Shown: positions 32,313 to 41,175, numbered from the stretch's first letter. The stretch is DNA of 64,000 nt from Sphaerisporangium perillae (GCF_023276435.1 NZ_JALLPO010000040.1:30733-94732); one strand, 5' to 3'. Notes: generated by a model not told the origin, from the letters alone. Numbers and translations are program-made.

Positions 32313-32943
32313 CGCGGTAGAGGCGGGTTTCATACTGGGCGCCGTAGTACTGCTCCAGTTCCTCGATGGTCTCCTGCGTCTGCTGGACACTCTTGACTAT
32401 CTGCGCGTGCGAGGGCAGCACATCGGGGTTCCACGACTCGGGCTTCCACAGGGCCGAGCGCATGAACGCCTTGCCGCAGTGGAAGAAGATCTGCTCGATC
32501 TCCACGACCATGGCGAGGGCGGGCCGGTGGCCCTTGACGATCATCTCGTCGAAGAACGGCGCCTCACGCACCAGGCGGGCCCTGCCGTTGATGCGCAGCG
32601 TCTCGTTCCGCCCCGGGACGAGGTACACCAGCCCGACGTGCGGGTTGGCCAGGACGTTCAGGAAGCCGTCCGCGCGCCGGTTGCCGGGGCGGTCGGGGAT
32701 GGCGATGCTGGTCGCGTCGAGGACGCGGGTGAACCCGGGCGGGTCGCCCTTGGGCGAGACGTCGCAGTCGCCGTCGGCGCCCGCCGTCGCGATCAGGCAG
32801 AACGGGGAGGCCGCGAGCCACTCCCTGTCGCGCTCATGCAGCATCACGCGCTCTTTGGTGACCGCCCTCGGCCTCACCTCGCCGAGAAGCTCGCGCAGTT
32901 CGGCCGCCGATGTGATCTCCTGGTAGCCGGCGTTCTCCGCCAC
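32308..32943 (-). CDS. FMN-binding PPOX-type flavoprotein (pyridoxamine 5'-phosphate oxidase family)
   Basis: A GTG start is chosen (VAENAGYQEITSAAEL) with AAAGGGGA 6 nt upstream; 211 aa. Motifs CDVSPKGDPPGFTRVLD, IAIPDRPGNRRADGFLNV and GLVYLVPGRNETLRINGRA match the mycobacterial MSMEG_1061-like branch of pyridoxamine-phosphate-oxidase-fold proteins, which bind FMN. The C-terminal helix with paired aromatic residues (HCGKAFMRSALWKPESW) is also typical. The reaction is not known; such proteins are thought to be flavin-dependent reductases. It is a single gene bordered by tandem repeats and by the left end of an integrative remnant. Confidence 0.85.
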   Translation of the reverse strand: MAENAGYQEITSAAELRELLGEVRPRAVTKERVMLHERDREWLAASPFCLIATAGADGDCDVSPKGDPPGFTRVLDATSIAIPDRPGNRRADGFLNVLANPHVGLVYLVPGRNETLRINGRARLVREAPFFDEMIVKGHRPALAMVVEIEQIFFHCGKAFMRSALWKPESWNPDVLPSHAQIVKSVQQTQETIEELEQYYGAQYETRLYRA

Positions 32944-33097
32944 CGCGTCCCCTTTCCAGCTGATCATGACTGTGGCCAGCGTAGTTCGCCCCTTTTGGGC
33001 CGGTAGCGCCGCCCATGCGCGAACGTCGACGCCTCCGGCCGCCCGGCGACCGGCGTCCGCGGGTCACCGGCCCCTGATGCCACCGATCGCCGGTCCT

Positions 33098-33113
33098 ACT
33101 TCCATCTGAAGTA
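33098..33113. repeat. left attachment-like repeat (attL candidate)
   Basis: ACTTCCATCTGAAGTA, identical to 34750-34765. Read on the minus strand it still encodes YFRWK and a TAG stop, the same end as the Smr-domain gene, as expected if the element split the 3' end of that gene. Confidence 0.6.
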
Positions 33114-33143
33114 TGCGCCCAGAGCGACGACCAGGGTAGACGC

Positions 33144-33446
33144 TCATTTCGTCCCCCCAGAGTGCACAGCCGGGGCACTCGACCCATTTTCGATCTTGTC
33201 GGCAAAGAACGCGTCCATGGCCTTCCGAGCCCGGTCTGCGGCGTCCGGCATCAGGTGCGTGTACGTCCTCAGCGTGAAACCCGGATCCTCGTGGCCGAGG
33301 TACTCCGCCACAGTGCGAATGTCGACGCCGGCGCCCAGCCAGGCCGACGCCGCGGTATGCCGCAGCACGTGACACCCATGCTCCCGATGCGGCTTCCGCG
33401 CTGCGCCCGTTCCTGCCGGACGGCCGCCGACCACAAGCGGTGGCTG
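33144..33446 (-). pseudogene. tyrosine-recombinase (phage integrase) C-terminal fragment
   Basis: About 100 residues remain: HVLRHTAASAWLGAGVDIRT contains the HxLRH box II, and VAEYLGHEDPGFTLRTYTHL contains the LGH His and the catalytic Tyr in TYTHL. The N-terminal DNA-binding domain and box I Arg are missing, cut where the WD40 gene ends (33449). It lies 30 bp from the left 16-bp repeat, the usual place of an integrase next to its attachment site. Inactive. Confidence 0.72.
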
Positions 33447-33448
33447 GG

Positions 33449-34477
33449 TCAGCGGGTTGGCCACAACTTCACCGTGTTGTCGTCGCTGCCGGTGGCAAGG
33501 ATTTTGCCGTCCGGGCTGAAGGCCACCGAGTAGACCCCGCCGGTGTGGCCGGTGAGGGTGACGGTGCTTTCGCGGCCGGCCACATCCCATAACCGCACCG
33601 TGTCGTCGTCGCTGCCGGTGGCAAGGATTCTGCCGTCCGGGCTGAAGGCCACCGAGTAGACGCTGAAGGCCCCCGAGTAGACAGAGTCGGTGTGGCCGGT
33701 GAGGGTGGCGGTGCTTTCGCGGCCGGCCACATCCCATAACCGCACCGTGTCGTCGTCGCTGCCGGTGGCAAGGATTCTGCCATCCGGGCTGAAGGCCACC
33801 GAGAAGACCCCGCCGGTGTGGCCGGTGAGGGTGGCGGTGCTTTCGCGGCCGGCCACATCCCATAACCGCACCGTGTCGTCGTCGCTGCCGGTGGCAAGGA
33901 TTCTGCCATCCGGGCTGAAGGCCACCGAGTAGACCCAGCCGGTTTGGAGGGTAGCAATGCTTTCGCGGCCGGCGACATCCCATAACCGCACCGTGTTGTC
34001 GTCGCTGCCGGTGGCAAGGATTCTGCCATCCGGGCTGAAGGCCACCGAGAAGACCCAGCCGGTTTGGAGGGTAGCAACGCTTTCGCGGCCGGCGACATCC
34101 CATAACCGCACCGTGCCGTCGTCGCTGCCGGTGGCAAGGATTCTGCCGTCCGGGCTGAAGGCCACCGAGGTGACCCAGCCAGCGTGGCCGGTGAGGGTGG
34201 CAACGGTTTCGCGGCCGGCCACGTCCCATAACCGCACCGTGCCGTCGCGGCTGCCGGTGGCAAGGATTCTGCCGTCCGGGCTGAAGGCCACCGACCAGAC
34301 AGTGCCGGTGTGGCCGGTGAGGGTGGCCGGTGTTGGGTCGGTGGTGCGGGTGAAGGCGATCGTGACCGGCACGCCGATAGCGGTGAGGGCACCGAATCCG
34401 GCCAGGAGCAGGGCACGGCGCCGGGTCAGCCGCCGATCCGCGGCGGGGGGCGGCGCTGCCGCAGCGGGAGAGGTCAC
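33449..34477 (-). CDS. membrane-anchored WD40-repeat protein, seven near-identical blades
   Basis: After a Pro/Ala-rich N-terminus and one TM anchor (RALLLAGFGALTAIGVPVTI), the 342-aa product has seven WD40 repeats, enough for one complete propeller. The repeating core is VAFSPDGRILATGSDDxTVR and LWDVAGRE. The repeats are nearly identical in DNA as well, so they were copied recently. Two blades have lost the GH dipeptide (VATLQTGWVFSVAF), and blade six carries a duplicated strand (VYSGAFSVYSVAF). It probably faces outside the membrane as a binding scaffold. No kinase or NTPase domain is attached, although in actinomycetes such propellers often follow STPK or NB-ARC domains. It is the only cargo of the integrative remnant. 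Confidence 0.85.
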   Translation of the reverse strand: MTSPAAAAPPPAADRRLTRRRALLLAGFGALTAIGVPVTIAFTRTTDPTPATLTGHTGTVWSVAFSPDGRILATGSRDGTVRLWDVAGRETVATLTGHAGWVTSVAFSPDGRILATGSDDGTVRLWDVAGRESVATLQTGWVFSVAFSPDGRILATGSDDNTVRLWDVAGRESIATLQTGWVYSVAFSPDGRILATGSDDDTVRLWDVAGRESTATLTGHTGGVFSVAFSPDGRILATGSDDDTVRLWDVAGRESTATLTGHTDSVYSGAFSVYSVAFSPDGRILATGSDDDTVRLWDVAGRESTVTLTGHTGGVYSVAFSPDGKILATGSDDNTVKLWPTR

Positions 34478-34747
34478 CTGGCTGCTACCCGGGCCCTCGG
34501 TCCCGACGTTCCGGCGCCGCCCGGCTCAAGAAGCCGGTATCGCCCGCTGATGAGTTCGCCATCCGACTCGGTCACCCTCGGCACGATAACCACCGTGGAT
34601 CACAAAAACGGCACACGCTGTACGGGTCCCGCGCTGTTCGACACGAACCCACTCCAGCACCTGTTCATGTCGAGATCAACCGGGACACCGTTGAGTTCCT
34701 GGCGGCCAAACTCGCAGCTCACAGGCTCGCCATCGGCACACGCGCAG

Positions 34748-35002
34748 TCACTTCCATCTGAAGTACACGAACAGGCGGCCGTGGTTCTTGGCGTCCTTGT
34801 CGATGCGGTGGTAGAGGGCCTTGATCTCCTTCTGGTCGAGGAAGCGCAGCACCTTCTTCTTGAGCTGGCCCGACCCCTTGCCCGGGATGATCTCGACCTC
34901 GGTGGCCTTCTTCTGCACCGCCTCCTGGATGATCCCGCGCAGCGCCCGGTCGATCTCGCCGCCCCTGTTGTAGATGTCGTGGAGATCAAGCTTCAGCTTC
35001 AC
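34748..35002 (-). CDS. small Smr-domain protein
   Basis: The 84-aa product is almost entirely an Smr fold: VKLKLDLHDIYNRGGEIDRA contains the LDLH motif, and VEIIPGKGSGQLKKKVLRFL has the conserved GxG loop. Smr domains are nucleic-acid binding or nicking domains that occur alone or at the end of MutS2; stand-alone forms have been linked to RNA cleavage in ribosome rescue. The GTG at 35002 is preferred because TAGAAT lies exactly 7 nt upstream, suggesting a leaderless transcript; the longer frame starts in non-protein-like sequence. The stop codon lies in a 16-bp repeat that also occurs 1.65 kb away, so the gene end is an integration site. Confidence 0.82.
   Translation of the reverse strand: MKLKLDLHDIYNRGGEIDRALRGIIQEAVQKKATEVEIIPGKGSGQLKKKVLRFLDQKEIKALYHRIDKDAKNHGRLFVYFRWK
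34750..34765. repeat. right attachment-like repeat inside the Smr gene end (attR candidate)
   Basis: Identical 16 bp to 33098-33113. It encodes the last residues of the Smr protein (YFRWK reading on the minus strand) and includes the first base of its stop. Confidence 0.6.
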
Positions 35003-35009
35003 GCCCGTG

Positions 35010-35015
35010 ATTCTA
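35010..35015 (-). promoter_or_regulatory. -10 element of a leaderless Smr transcript
   Basis: TAGAAT followed by CACGGGC and the GTG start, the same spacing as at the MarR gene (TAGATT-CACAGGC-ATG). Confidence 0.45.
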
Positions 35016-35298
35016 CGCGCACGACTTTGGAACGTTCTCCTAACTGCGGCGACCACACCATTTAACCGTTCTAAGTCCATATTTGGTCACATATTGCCTC
35101 CAGTCGTCACGCAGCATGATCTAGGCGGAAAAGTGGCGCACATCTAGACTCCGTCTGAGTTTGGTCACCCGCACGCGGGTCTCCATCCTCGTGTCGCCCG
35201 AGGGGGAGGGTGGGTCCCTTCCCCGTGCCTGTTCGCGGGTGACGCGGCTCCTCCATGCCCGCCGGGCGGCGAGTCCCGGTGGTTCTCCTGGAGGTGTC

Positions 35299-38200
35299 GT
35301 GCCAAGCAATCCCCCGCACGCTTTCTTATCCCGAGCACGCCGCGTCGCGGCGGTAGGCGCGACCCTCGCCGTCGTCGCCGCGATGAGCCCGGCCGTCCCA
35401 GCGCACGCGGATCCCTCGCCGACGCCGTCGACCGGTTCGGCGACCCCGGCGACGGGCTCGACCAGCAAATGGAAGGCCACCCCGCTCACCCCCGCCGACC
35501 GTGTCCAGGGGGCCAAGTCCCCGAGCGGCAAGCTGGCCAAGAGCGACCAGTCACTGTTCACCGCGACCTCCACCAAGCCGGTCAACGTGGTCGTGAAGCT
35601 CGACTACGACTCGCTCGCCGCCTACAAGGGCGGGGTGGACGACCTGAAGGGCACCAGCCCCTCGGTGACCGGCAAGAGCCTCGACGTCAACAGCGCGGCC
35701 GCCAAGCAGTACCAGAAGCACATCGAGGGCGTCGAGAACGCCTTCCTCGGCGAGCTCGGCAAGCGCGTCCCCGGCGTGAAGGCGGGCCAGAAGCTCCGTA
35801 CCGTCTACGGCGGGATCGCGCTCAGCGTCCCGGCGAACAAGGCGGCGGAGCTGCTGAAGCTGCCCGGCGTGGCCGCCGTGCAGAAGGACGAGCTCCAGCA
35901 TCCGCTGACCGACAGCAGCCCCGACTTCATCGGCGCGCCGACGATCTACAACCAGCTCGGCGGCAGCTCCTCCTCCGGCAAGGGAGTGATCTTCGGCAGC
36001 CTGGACTCCGGGGTCTGGCCGGAGCACCCGTCCTTCGCCGACCCGGGCGGCCTGCCCGCTCCCCCGCCGACCAAGGACGGCACACCCCGCGTCTGCAACT
36101 TCGGCGACAACCCGCTGACGCCCGCGAGCGACCCGTTCACCTGCAACAACAAGCTGGTCGGCGGCAGGCCGTTCCTCGACACCTACAACGTCGTCTTCGG
36201 CGGCGAGGTCTACCCCGACAGCGCCCGTGACTCCAACGGCCACGGCACCCACACCGCCTCCACCTCGGCCGGCGGCCCCGTCGCGGACGCCAACCCGCTG
36301 GGCATCAGCCGAGGCCCGATCCACGGCATCGCCCCGGCCGCGGCCGTGTCGGTCTACAAGGTCTGCGGCGCCGAGGGCTGCTTCCCGTCGGACTCCGCCG
36401 CGGCCGTGGGCCGGGCGATCCTCGACGGCGTCCGCGTGATCAACTTCTCGATCTCCGGCGGCGGCGACCCGTACAGCGACCCGGTCGAGCTGGCGTTCCT
36501 GGACGCCTACGCGGCCGGGGTGTTCGTGTCGGCCTCCGCGGGCAACTCGGGACCGGGCGCGAGCACCACCGACCACGCGGGCCCGTGGGTGACGACCGTC
36601 GCCGCCTCCACACAGACCCGCACGTTCCGCTCCACGGTGACGCTGACCGGGACCGGCGGGGCCACCGCCACCGTCTCCGGCGCCTCGATCACGCAGGGCA
36701 TCGCCGCGCCGCTCCCCGTGGTGTCGGCCGCCGCCGCGCCGTACTCCGACCCGTTGTGCGTGAACCCCGCCCCGGCGGGCCTGTTCACCGGCAAGATCGT
36801 CGTCTGCCAGCGCGGGCCCAACCGCGTGCTCAAGGGCTTCAACGTCAAGCAGGGCGGCGCGGCCGGGATGCTGCTGTACAACGCGACGCCGCTCGACGTG
36901 ATGACCGACAACCACTGGCTCCCGACCGTCCACATCGACCAGCCCGACAGCACGACCCTGCTGAACTTCCTGGCCGCCAACCCCGGCGCGACCGCGAAGT
37001 TCACCCAGGGCACCAAGACGACCTGGCAGGGCGACGCCATCACCACGTTCTCCTCGCGGGGACCGGGCGGCGACTTCCTCAAGCCGGACGTCACCGCGCC
37101 CGGCCTGCACATCCTCGCCGGGCAGACCCCGACGCCGGAGTCTCCTCTCGAAGGCCCGCCCGGGAACCTGTACCAGGTCATCGCCGGCACCTCGATGTCC
37201 TCCCCGCACGTGGCCGGGGCGGGCGCCCTGCTGTTCGCCCTGCACCCGGACTGGACGCCGGGCCAGGTCAAGTCGGCCCTGGAGACCACCGCCAAGACCT
37301 CGGTCACCAAGGAGGACCGGGTCACCCCCGCCGACCCGTTCGACTACGGCGGCGGCCGCATCGACCTCACCAAGGCCGGCGACCCCGGGCTCACCCTGGA
37401 CGAGACCGCGGCCAACTACGCCCTGTCCGCGGCCGACCCGCTGAACCGGATCGACCTGAACCTGCCCTCGGTGAACGCGCCCGTCATGCCGGGCGTCATC
37501 ACCGCCAAGCGCACGTTCACCAACGTCAGCGGCAAGACGCTGAACTTCACCGCCTCCGGTACCGCGCCCAGCGGCGCCGACATCGCGGTGCTTCCGCCGG
37601 CGTTCAGCGTGAAGGCCGGCAAGAGCGTCAAGCTGACCATCGTGATCACCGCGCCGGACCTGCCCGACGGGCAGTACTTCGGACAGGTGAACCTCAAGCA
37701 GGCCGGCGGCAGCCGCAACCTGCACCTTCCCGTGGCGTTCCACCGGCAGGAGGGCGCCGTCCCGGTCGACCAGACCTGCGCCCCGAGCACGATCGCCAAG
37801 AACACCGGCGAGTCGACCTGCACGGTCACCGTCGAGAACACCACCCTGAAGGACACCGAGGTCACCGCGCTCAGCACGCTCGACGCGAAGCTGCGGCTGA
37901 ACAGCGTGACGGGCGCGACCAAGGTCGGCAGCCAGATCGCCACGACCAAGACCACGCTCCAGGCACGGCAGCCGGACAAGCCGGGCATCGCTCCGGGTAC
38001 CGGCCCGGCCGGCTACCTGCCGCTGGACCTGTTCGGGATCACCCCCGTCCCGATCGGCGACGAGGAGTCGGTCAACTTCAACGTCCCCCCCTTCGCCTAC
38101 GCCGGTAAGAGCTACAGCCGGATCGGCATCGTCTCCGACGGCTACACCGTCGCAGGCGGCACCTCCGGGTCGGCGGACATCTCGTACCTGCCGCAGACCC

Positions 38201-38685
38201 TGCCGGACCCGGCGGCGCCGAACAACGTGCTGGCGAGCTACTGGACGGACCTGGACGGCACCGGAGCGCCCGGCATCTACGCCGGCACGCTCACCGACGG
38301 CGTCTCCACCTGGCTCGTCATCGAGTGGCGCGTCCACCTGTACGGGGAGACCGCGCTGAAGGTGTTCCAGCAGTGGATCGGCGTCGACGGCGCCGAGGAC
38401 ATCACCTACGCCTACGACCCGGGCAACCTCCCCGGTGACCCCGGGGCGTCGTTCGGGCTGACCGTCGGCGCCGAGAACTCCGACGGCACCGCCGGCGGCC
38501 AGATCTCCGGACCCCCGGTCGAGGACTACCGCGTCAGCAGCACCCCCGGGGCTCCCGGCGGCAAGCTGACCTACACCATGAAGGTCAAGGGCGTCTCCTC
38601 CGGAGTCGGCTCCATCACCACCGCGACCTCCACCCCTGAGGTGAAGGGCATCACCATCGAAGTAGACAAGATCACCGTCCAGTAA
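35299..38685 (+). CDS. large secreted subtilisin-like serine protease (S8) with I9 and PA domains
   Basis: GTG start with GGAGGTG 4-5 nt upstream; 1128 aa. A signal peptide (FLSRARRVAAVGATLAVVAA, cut near AHA) and an I9-type propeptide (KPVNVVVKLDYDSLAAYKGG to VAAVQKDELQHPL) precede the S8 domain. Its triad is Asp236 (GSLDSGVWPEH), His315 (DSNGHGTHTAS) and Ser632 (AGTSMSSPHVAGAG). A PA domain (AGLFTGKIVVCQRGPNRVLK) is inserted between His and Ser, as in plant-type subtilases. The C-terminus holds Fn3-like sandwiches (ANYALSAADPLNRIDL, VTAKRTFTNVSGKTLNF-type) and a final beta-rich domain. It is exported and probably degrades proteins outside the cell. The 5' region 35016-35298 shows GC-rich hairpins but no known riboswitch. 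Two strong hairpins follow it. Confidence 0.92.
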   Translation: MPSNPPHAFLSRARRVAAVGATLAVVAAMSPAVPAHADPSPTPSTGSATPATGSTSKWKATPLTPADRVQGAKSPSGKLAKSDQSLFTATSTKPVNVVVKLDYDSLAAYKGGVDDLKGTSPSVTGKSLDVNSAAAKQYQKHIEGVENAFLGELGKRVPGVKAGQKLRTVYGGIALSVPANKAAELLKLPGVAAVQKDELQHPLTDSSPDFIGAPTIYNQLGGSSSSGKGVIFGSLDSGVWPEHPSFADPGGLPAPPPTKDGTPRVCNFGDNPLTPASDPFTCNNKLVGGRPFLDTYNVVFGGEVYPDSARDSNGHGTHTASTSAGGPVADANPLGISRGPIHGIAPAAAVSVYKVCGAEGCFPSDSAAAVGRAILDGVRVINFSISGGGDPYSDPVELAFLDAYAAGVFVSASAGNSGPGASTTDHAGPWVTTVAASTQTRTFRSTVTLTGTGGATATVSGASITQGIAAPLPVVSAAAAPYSDPLCVNPAPAGLFTGKIVVCQRGPNRVLKGFNVKQGGAAGMLLYNATPLDVMTDNHWLPTVHIDQPDSTTLLNFLAANPGATAKFTQGTKTTWQGDAITTFSSRGPGGDFLKPDVTAPGLHILAGQTPTPESPLEGPPGNLYQVIAGTSMSSPHVAGAGALLFALHPDWTPGQVKSALETTAKTSVTKEDRVTPADPFDYGGGRIDLTKAGDPGLTLDETAANYALSAADPLNRIDLNLPSVNAPVMPGVITAKRTFTNVSGKTLNFTASGTAPSGADIAVLPPAFSVKAGKSVKLTIVITAPDLPDGQYFGQVNLKQAGGSRNLHLPVAFHRQEGAVPVDQTCAPSTIAKNTGESTCTVTVENTTLKDTEVTALSTLDAKLRLNSVTGATKVGSQIATTKTTLQARQPDKPGIAPGTGPAGYLPLDLFGITPVPIGDEESVNFNVPPFAYAGKSYSRIGIVSDGYTVAGGTSGSADISYLPQTLPDPAAPNNVLASYWTDLDGTGAPGIYAGTLTDGVSTWLVIEWRVHLYGETALKVFQQWIGVDGAEDITYAYDPGNLPGDPGASFGLTVGAENSDGTAGGQISGPPVEDYRVSSTPGAPGGKLTYTMKVKGVSSGVGSITTATSTPEVKGITIEVDKITVQ

Positions 38686-38692
38686 CCACGAA

Positions 38693-38767
38693 GCGGGCCC
38701 GGTACCCACTCCCGCGCCGGGCCCGCGCACCGCAAAGGCGGGCCCGGTCACTCCGACCGGGCCCGCC
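38693..38767 (+). terminator. double GC-rich hairpin after the subtilase gene
   Basis: First stem GCGGGCCCGG with CCGGGCCCGC (38693-38726); second stem GGCGGGCCCGGTC with GACCGGGCCCGCC and a 5-nt loop (38737-38767). Both are perfect. They start 8 bp after the stop codon and lack T tracts. Confidence 0.62.
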
Positions 38768-38823
38768 GTACGTTGAGCCCCCCCGGCCACTCGGCCAGGC
38801 GCGTCGCCCAGTTGCCGGCCCAC

Positions 38824-38922
38824 TGGCGGCGCAAGATTATCTTCCGGGCCGACGGCGCCGGGGCGACCAAGGACCTGCTGAAATGGATCAAGACTGAGGC
38901 GGTGCGGCACTCGCGGGCGCGC
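38824..38922 (+). pseudogene. IS1380-like transposase fragment
   Basis: The frame reads KIIFRADGAGATKDLLKWIK, close to the DDE-domain segment of IS1380-family transposases (usual form vlvRADgAGgthalLdwi). No flanking part of the transposase remains. It lies between the terminator hairpins and an IS5-like fragment on the other strand. Confidence 0.42.
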
Positions 38923-38969
38923 GCCGCCGGGCCCCGGGGCGTCCGACCCGCACGGCGAACAGCCAAGCA

Positions 38970-39074
38970 TTCACCGCCACGCCCGCCCGGCTTGGCCGGC
39001 GGAACCAGCGGGGCAAGGGCCTCCCACTCGGCATCGGACAGATCCGTCGGATGTGCGGCTCGCTTCCTCGTCAT
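38970..39074 (-). pseudogene. IS5-type transposase N-terminal fragment
   Basis: MTRKRAAHPTDLSDAEWEAL and APLVPPAKPGGRGGE are the usual first 35 residues of IS5/IS427-type transposases (form TDLTDAEWALLEPLLPPAKPGGRP). The frame then becomes unrelated low-complexity sequence. A truncated element end; 39075-39210 has no other gene and probably holds the amidase promoter. Confidence 0.55.
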
Positions 39075-39210
39075 CGGCGGCCTCCCGTACTCCAAGACGG
39101 GTCACTACCCCACCAACACGCCCATTCAGGCATGTTTCACCCTCTAGTGGTGAATTATCCGATAATGTGCTCCTCGTGACAGTGTGTGCAACTTTCAGCA
39201 TGGCCGCCCC

Positions 39211-40590
39211 ATGGCCCGTTCCCTGCCAGCAGGCGACGTGACCAGCGTCCGTCCCCGCGGGTTCTTCTCCGGTCGTACGGTCGCCGACCTCGGACGTGAC
39301 ATGAGCGCCGGCGTCCTGTCCGCCGCCGACCTGGTCGATCATGCCCTCGACTCGATCGCCTCGCTCGACAGGCCGCTCAACGCCTTCGTGACCGTCGACG
39401 CCGAAGGCGCTCGCCTGGCCGCACGGCAGGCGGACGCCGAACGCGTGGCCGGCGTCTACCGGGGACCGCTGCACGGGATCCCGGTCGCGGTCAAGGACAT
39501 CATCGAGACTGCCGGGATGGCGACCCAGATGGGCTCCGCTCACTTCGCCGGCCACATCCCCGACCGGGACGCCACCTGCGTGCGCCGGCTTCGCGAGGCC
39601 GGCGCGATCATCGTGGGCAAGACCACCACTCAAGAGTTCGCGTACGGCCCCACCGGGGACCGATCCCACAACGGTCCCTCGCGCAACCCGCACGACACGG
39701 CGCGGATGACCGGTGGATCCAGCGGCGGCAGCGCGGCGGCCGTGGCGGCGGGCATGGTTCCCCTCGCGGTCGGCACCGATACCGGTGGTTCGGTGCGCAT
39801 CCCGGCGGCGCTCTGCGGCGTGGTCGGCTTCAAGCCCGCGTACGGCGCCGTCCCGCTCGACGGGGTCTTCCCGCTCGCGTCCTCTCTCGACCACGTGGGA
39901 GTGCTCGCCGGCACGGCCGAGGACTGCGGGGTGGCTTATCGCGTGCTGGCAGGCCTGGCGCCGGCTCCCGTCGCCGCAGACGCGTCCTCGCTCCGGGTCG
40001 GCTGGCTGGTCACGGACTCGCCGGCCCTCACGGACCCGGCCCTCACGGACCCGGCCGTAGCCAGCCTGGTCAAAGCCGCGTTCCCCGACAGCGAGGAGAT
40101 CGCGCTTCCCGGTGTCGCCGAGCTGTACCGGGTGTACTCGGCGATCCAGGGCAGCGAGGCGTACGCGGTGCACGCCGACCGAGTCGCACAGTCACCGCAG
40201 CTGTTCGACCCCGTGGTGCTCGACCGGCTGCACCATGCCGGCGAGATCCCCGGCTGGCACTACGTCCGCGCGGTTGAGGCCCGCGCGTCATTCCGGCGGC
40301 AGGCGGCCGCGCTGCTCGACCGGTACGACGTGCTGGCGCTTCCGGCCGTCGCCGTCCTGGCGCCGCCGGTAGGCGACCTCGACATCGACATCGACGGCTC
40401 CCGCGTCCCGGTCCGCGACGCCCTGCTCACGCTCACCAGCCCCTGGAACCTCGCAGGGCTGCCCGCGCTGAGCGTCCCAGCCGGAACCATCGGCGGCCTG
40501 CCGGTCGGTGCCCAGCTCGTCTGTGCCGCCGGGCGCGAGGAGATGCTCCTCGCGTACGCGGACCGTCTGCGCGCGGCCATGTCCGGTTGA
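39211..40590 (+). CDS. amidase signature (AS) family hydrolase
   Basis: The Ser-cisSer-Lys triad is visible: Lys in GIPVAVKDIIETAG, cis-Ser in MTGGSSGGSAAAV and the nucleophile Ser in GTDTGGSVRIPAALCG, followed by GVVGFKPAYGAVP. Length of about 459 aa fits amidases, urea/allophanate hydrolases and GatA-like proteins, but the lack of gatB/gatC neighbours argues for a catabolic amidase. It cleaves a carboxamide in the cytosol; the substrate is unknown. The ATG at 39211 (MARSLPAGDV) is used; a later GTG at VTSVRPRGFF is possible. A local duplication gives PALTDPALTDPAV. The cupin gene follows after 108 bp in the same direction. Confidence 0.88.
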   Translation: MARSLPAGDVTSVRPRGFFSGRTVADLGRDMSAGVLSAADLVDHALDSIASLDRPLNAFVTVDAEGARLAARQADAERVAGVYRGPLHGIPVAVKDIIETAGMATQMGSAHFAGHIPDRDATCVRRLREAGAIIVGKTTTQEFAYGPTGDRSHNGPSRNPHDTARMTGGSSGGSAAAVAAGMVPLAVGTDTGGSVRIPAALCGVVGFKPAYGAVPLDGVFPLASSLDHVGVLAGTAEDCGVAYRVLAGLAPAPVAADASSLRVGWLVTDSPALTDPALTDPAVASLVKAAFPDSEEIALPGVAELYRVYSAIQGSEAYAVHADRVAQSPQLFDPVVLDRLHHAGEIPGWHYVRAVEARASFRRQAAALLDRYDVLALPAVAVLAPPVGDLDIDIDGSRVPVRDALLTLTSPWNLAGLPALSVPAGTIGGLPVGAQLVCAAGREEMLLAYADRLRAAMSG

Positions 40591-40698
40591 GAGGTGGGCT
40601 CAGCTCCGGCCAGCCGGCAGCTGCAGGCATGAATCAGCGATGCACGGCGGACGGACCGTCACCGTCCCGGACTACCGCACGCGGACAGGAGAACCGGC

Positions 40699-41175
40699 AT
40701 GACCCATACCCCCGACTCCCCCCACGAGCACGACGCCTTCCACCGGCGGCTGCACCACATCGCTCCCGACCACCTCCGATCCGATACCGCGCAGACCTCC
40801 GGCATGCGGCGACTGGAGGCCGTAAGCGGCACGACGGTCGGCGCGCGGAACCTGTGGATGGGGCAGACTCACGTGCCCGCCGATACGAACTCCGGCAACC
40901 ACCACCATGGGCACTCCGAAACAGCGATCTACGTGGTGAGCGGCCACCCTACCTTCGTCTTCCTCGACGAAGAGCGCGGCGAGGAAATGCGGATTGCCAC
41001 GTCGCCCGGCGACTACGTGTTCGTGCCACCCTACGTCCCGCACCGCGAGGAGAACCCCGGCACCGAGGAAGAGGCCGTCGTGGTGATCGCCCGGACCACG
41101 CAGGAGGCCATCGTGGTCAACCTCCCCGACCTGACCTGGAACGACCGAACGGACGGCCACGCCGACGAACACTGA
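40699..41175 (+). CDS. cupin-domain protein
   Basis: The 158-aa product has cupin motif 1 as NHHHGHSETAIYVVSG and motif 2 as SPGDYVFVPPYVPHREENPG, supplying His/Glu metal ligands. The N-terminus (HRRLHHIAPDHLRSDTAQTS, GMRRLEAVSG) matches small actinomycete cupins of unknown function, sometimes annotated as mannose-6-phosphate-isomerase-like. Ribosome site AGGAGAA lies upstream of the ATG. It is probably cotranscribed with the amidase gene. It may be a small isomerase, dioxygenase or ligand-binding protein. Confidence 0.8.
   Translation: MTHTPDSPHEHDAFHRRLHHIAPDHLRSDTAQTSGMRRLEAVSGTTVGARNLWMGQTHVPADTNSGNHHHGHSETAIYVVSGHPTFVFLDEERGEEMRIATSPGDYVFVPPYVPHREENPGTEEEAVVVIARTTQEAIVVNLPDLTWNDRTDGHADEH

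Larger units (their letters stand above)
33114..34749. mobile_element. small integrative-element remnant at the 3' end of an Smr gene
   Basis: Bounded by the 16-bp direct repeats, it contains only an integrase tail next to the left repeat and a WD40 gene. The right repeat restores the Smr-gene 3' end with a TGA supplied by the element. The size is too small for autonomous transfer, so most of the element must have been lost. 34478-34747 inside it has no recognised gene. Confidence 0.45.

Noticed and set aside
35016..35298. Possible c-di-AMP-type or other riboswitch before the secreted subtilase
   Set aside because: There are GC-rich hairpins and a long leader, but the conserved blocks of known classes (for example GAACCCG and related ydaO core parts) are not seen.
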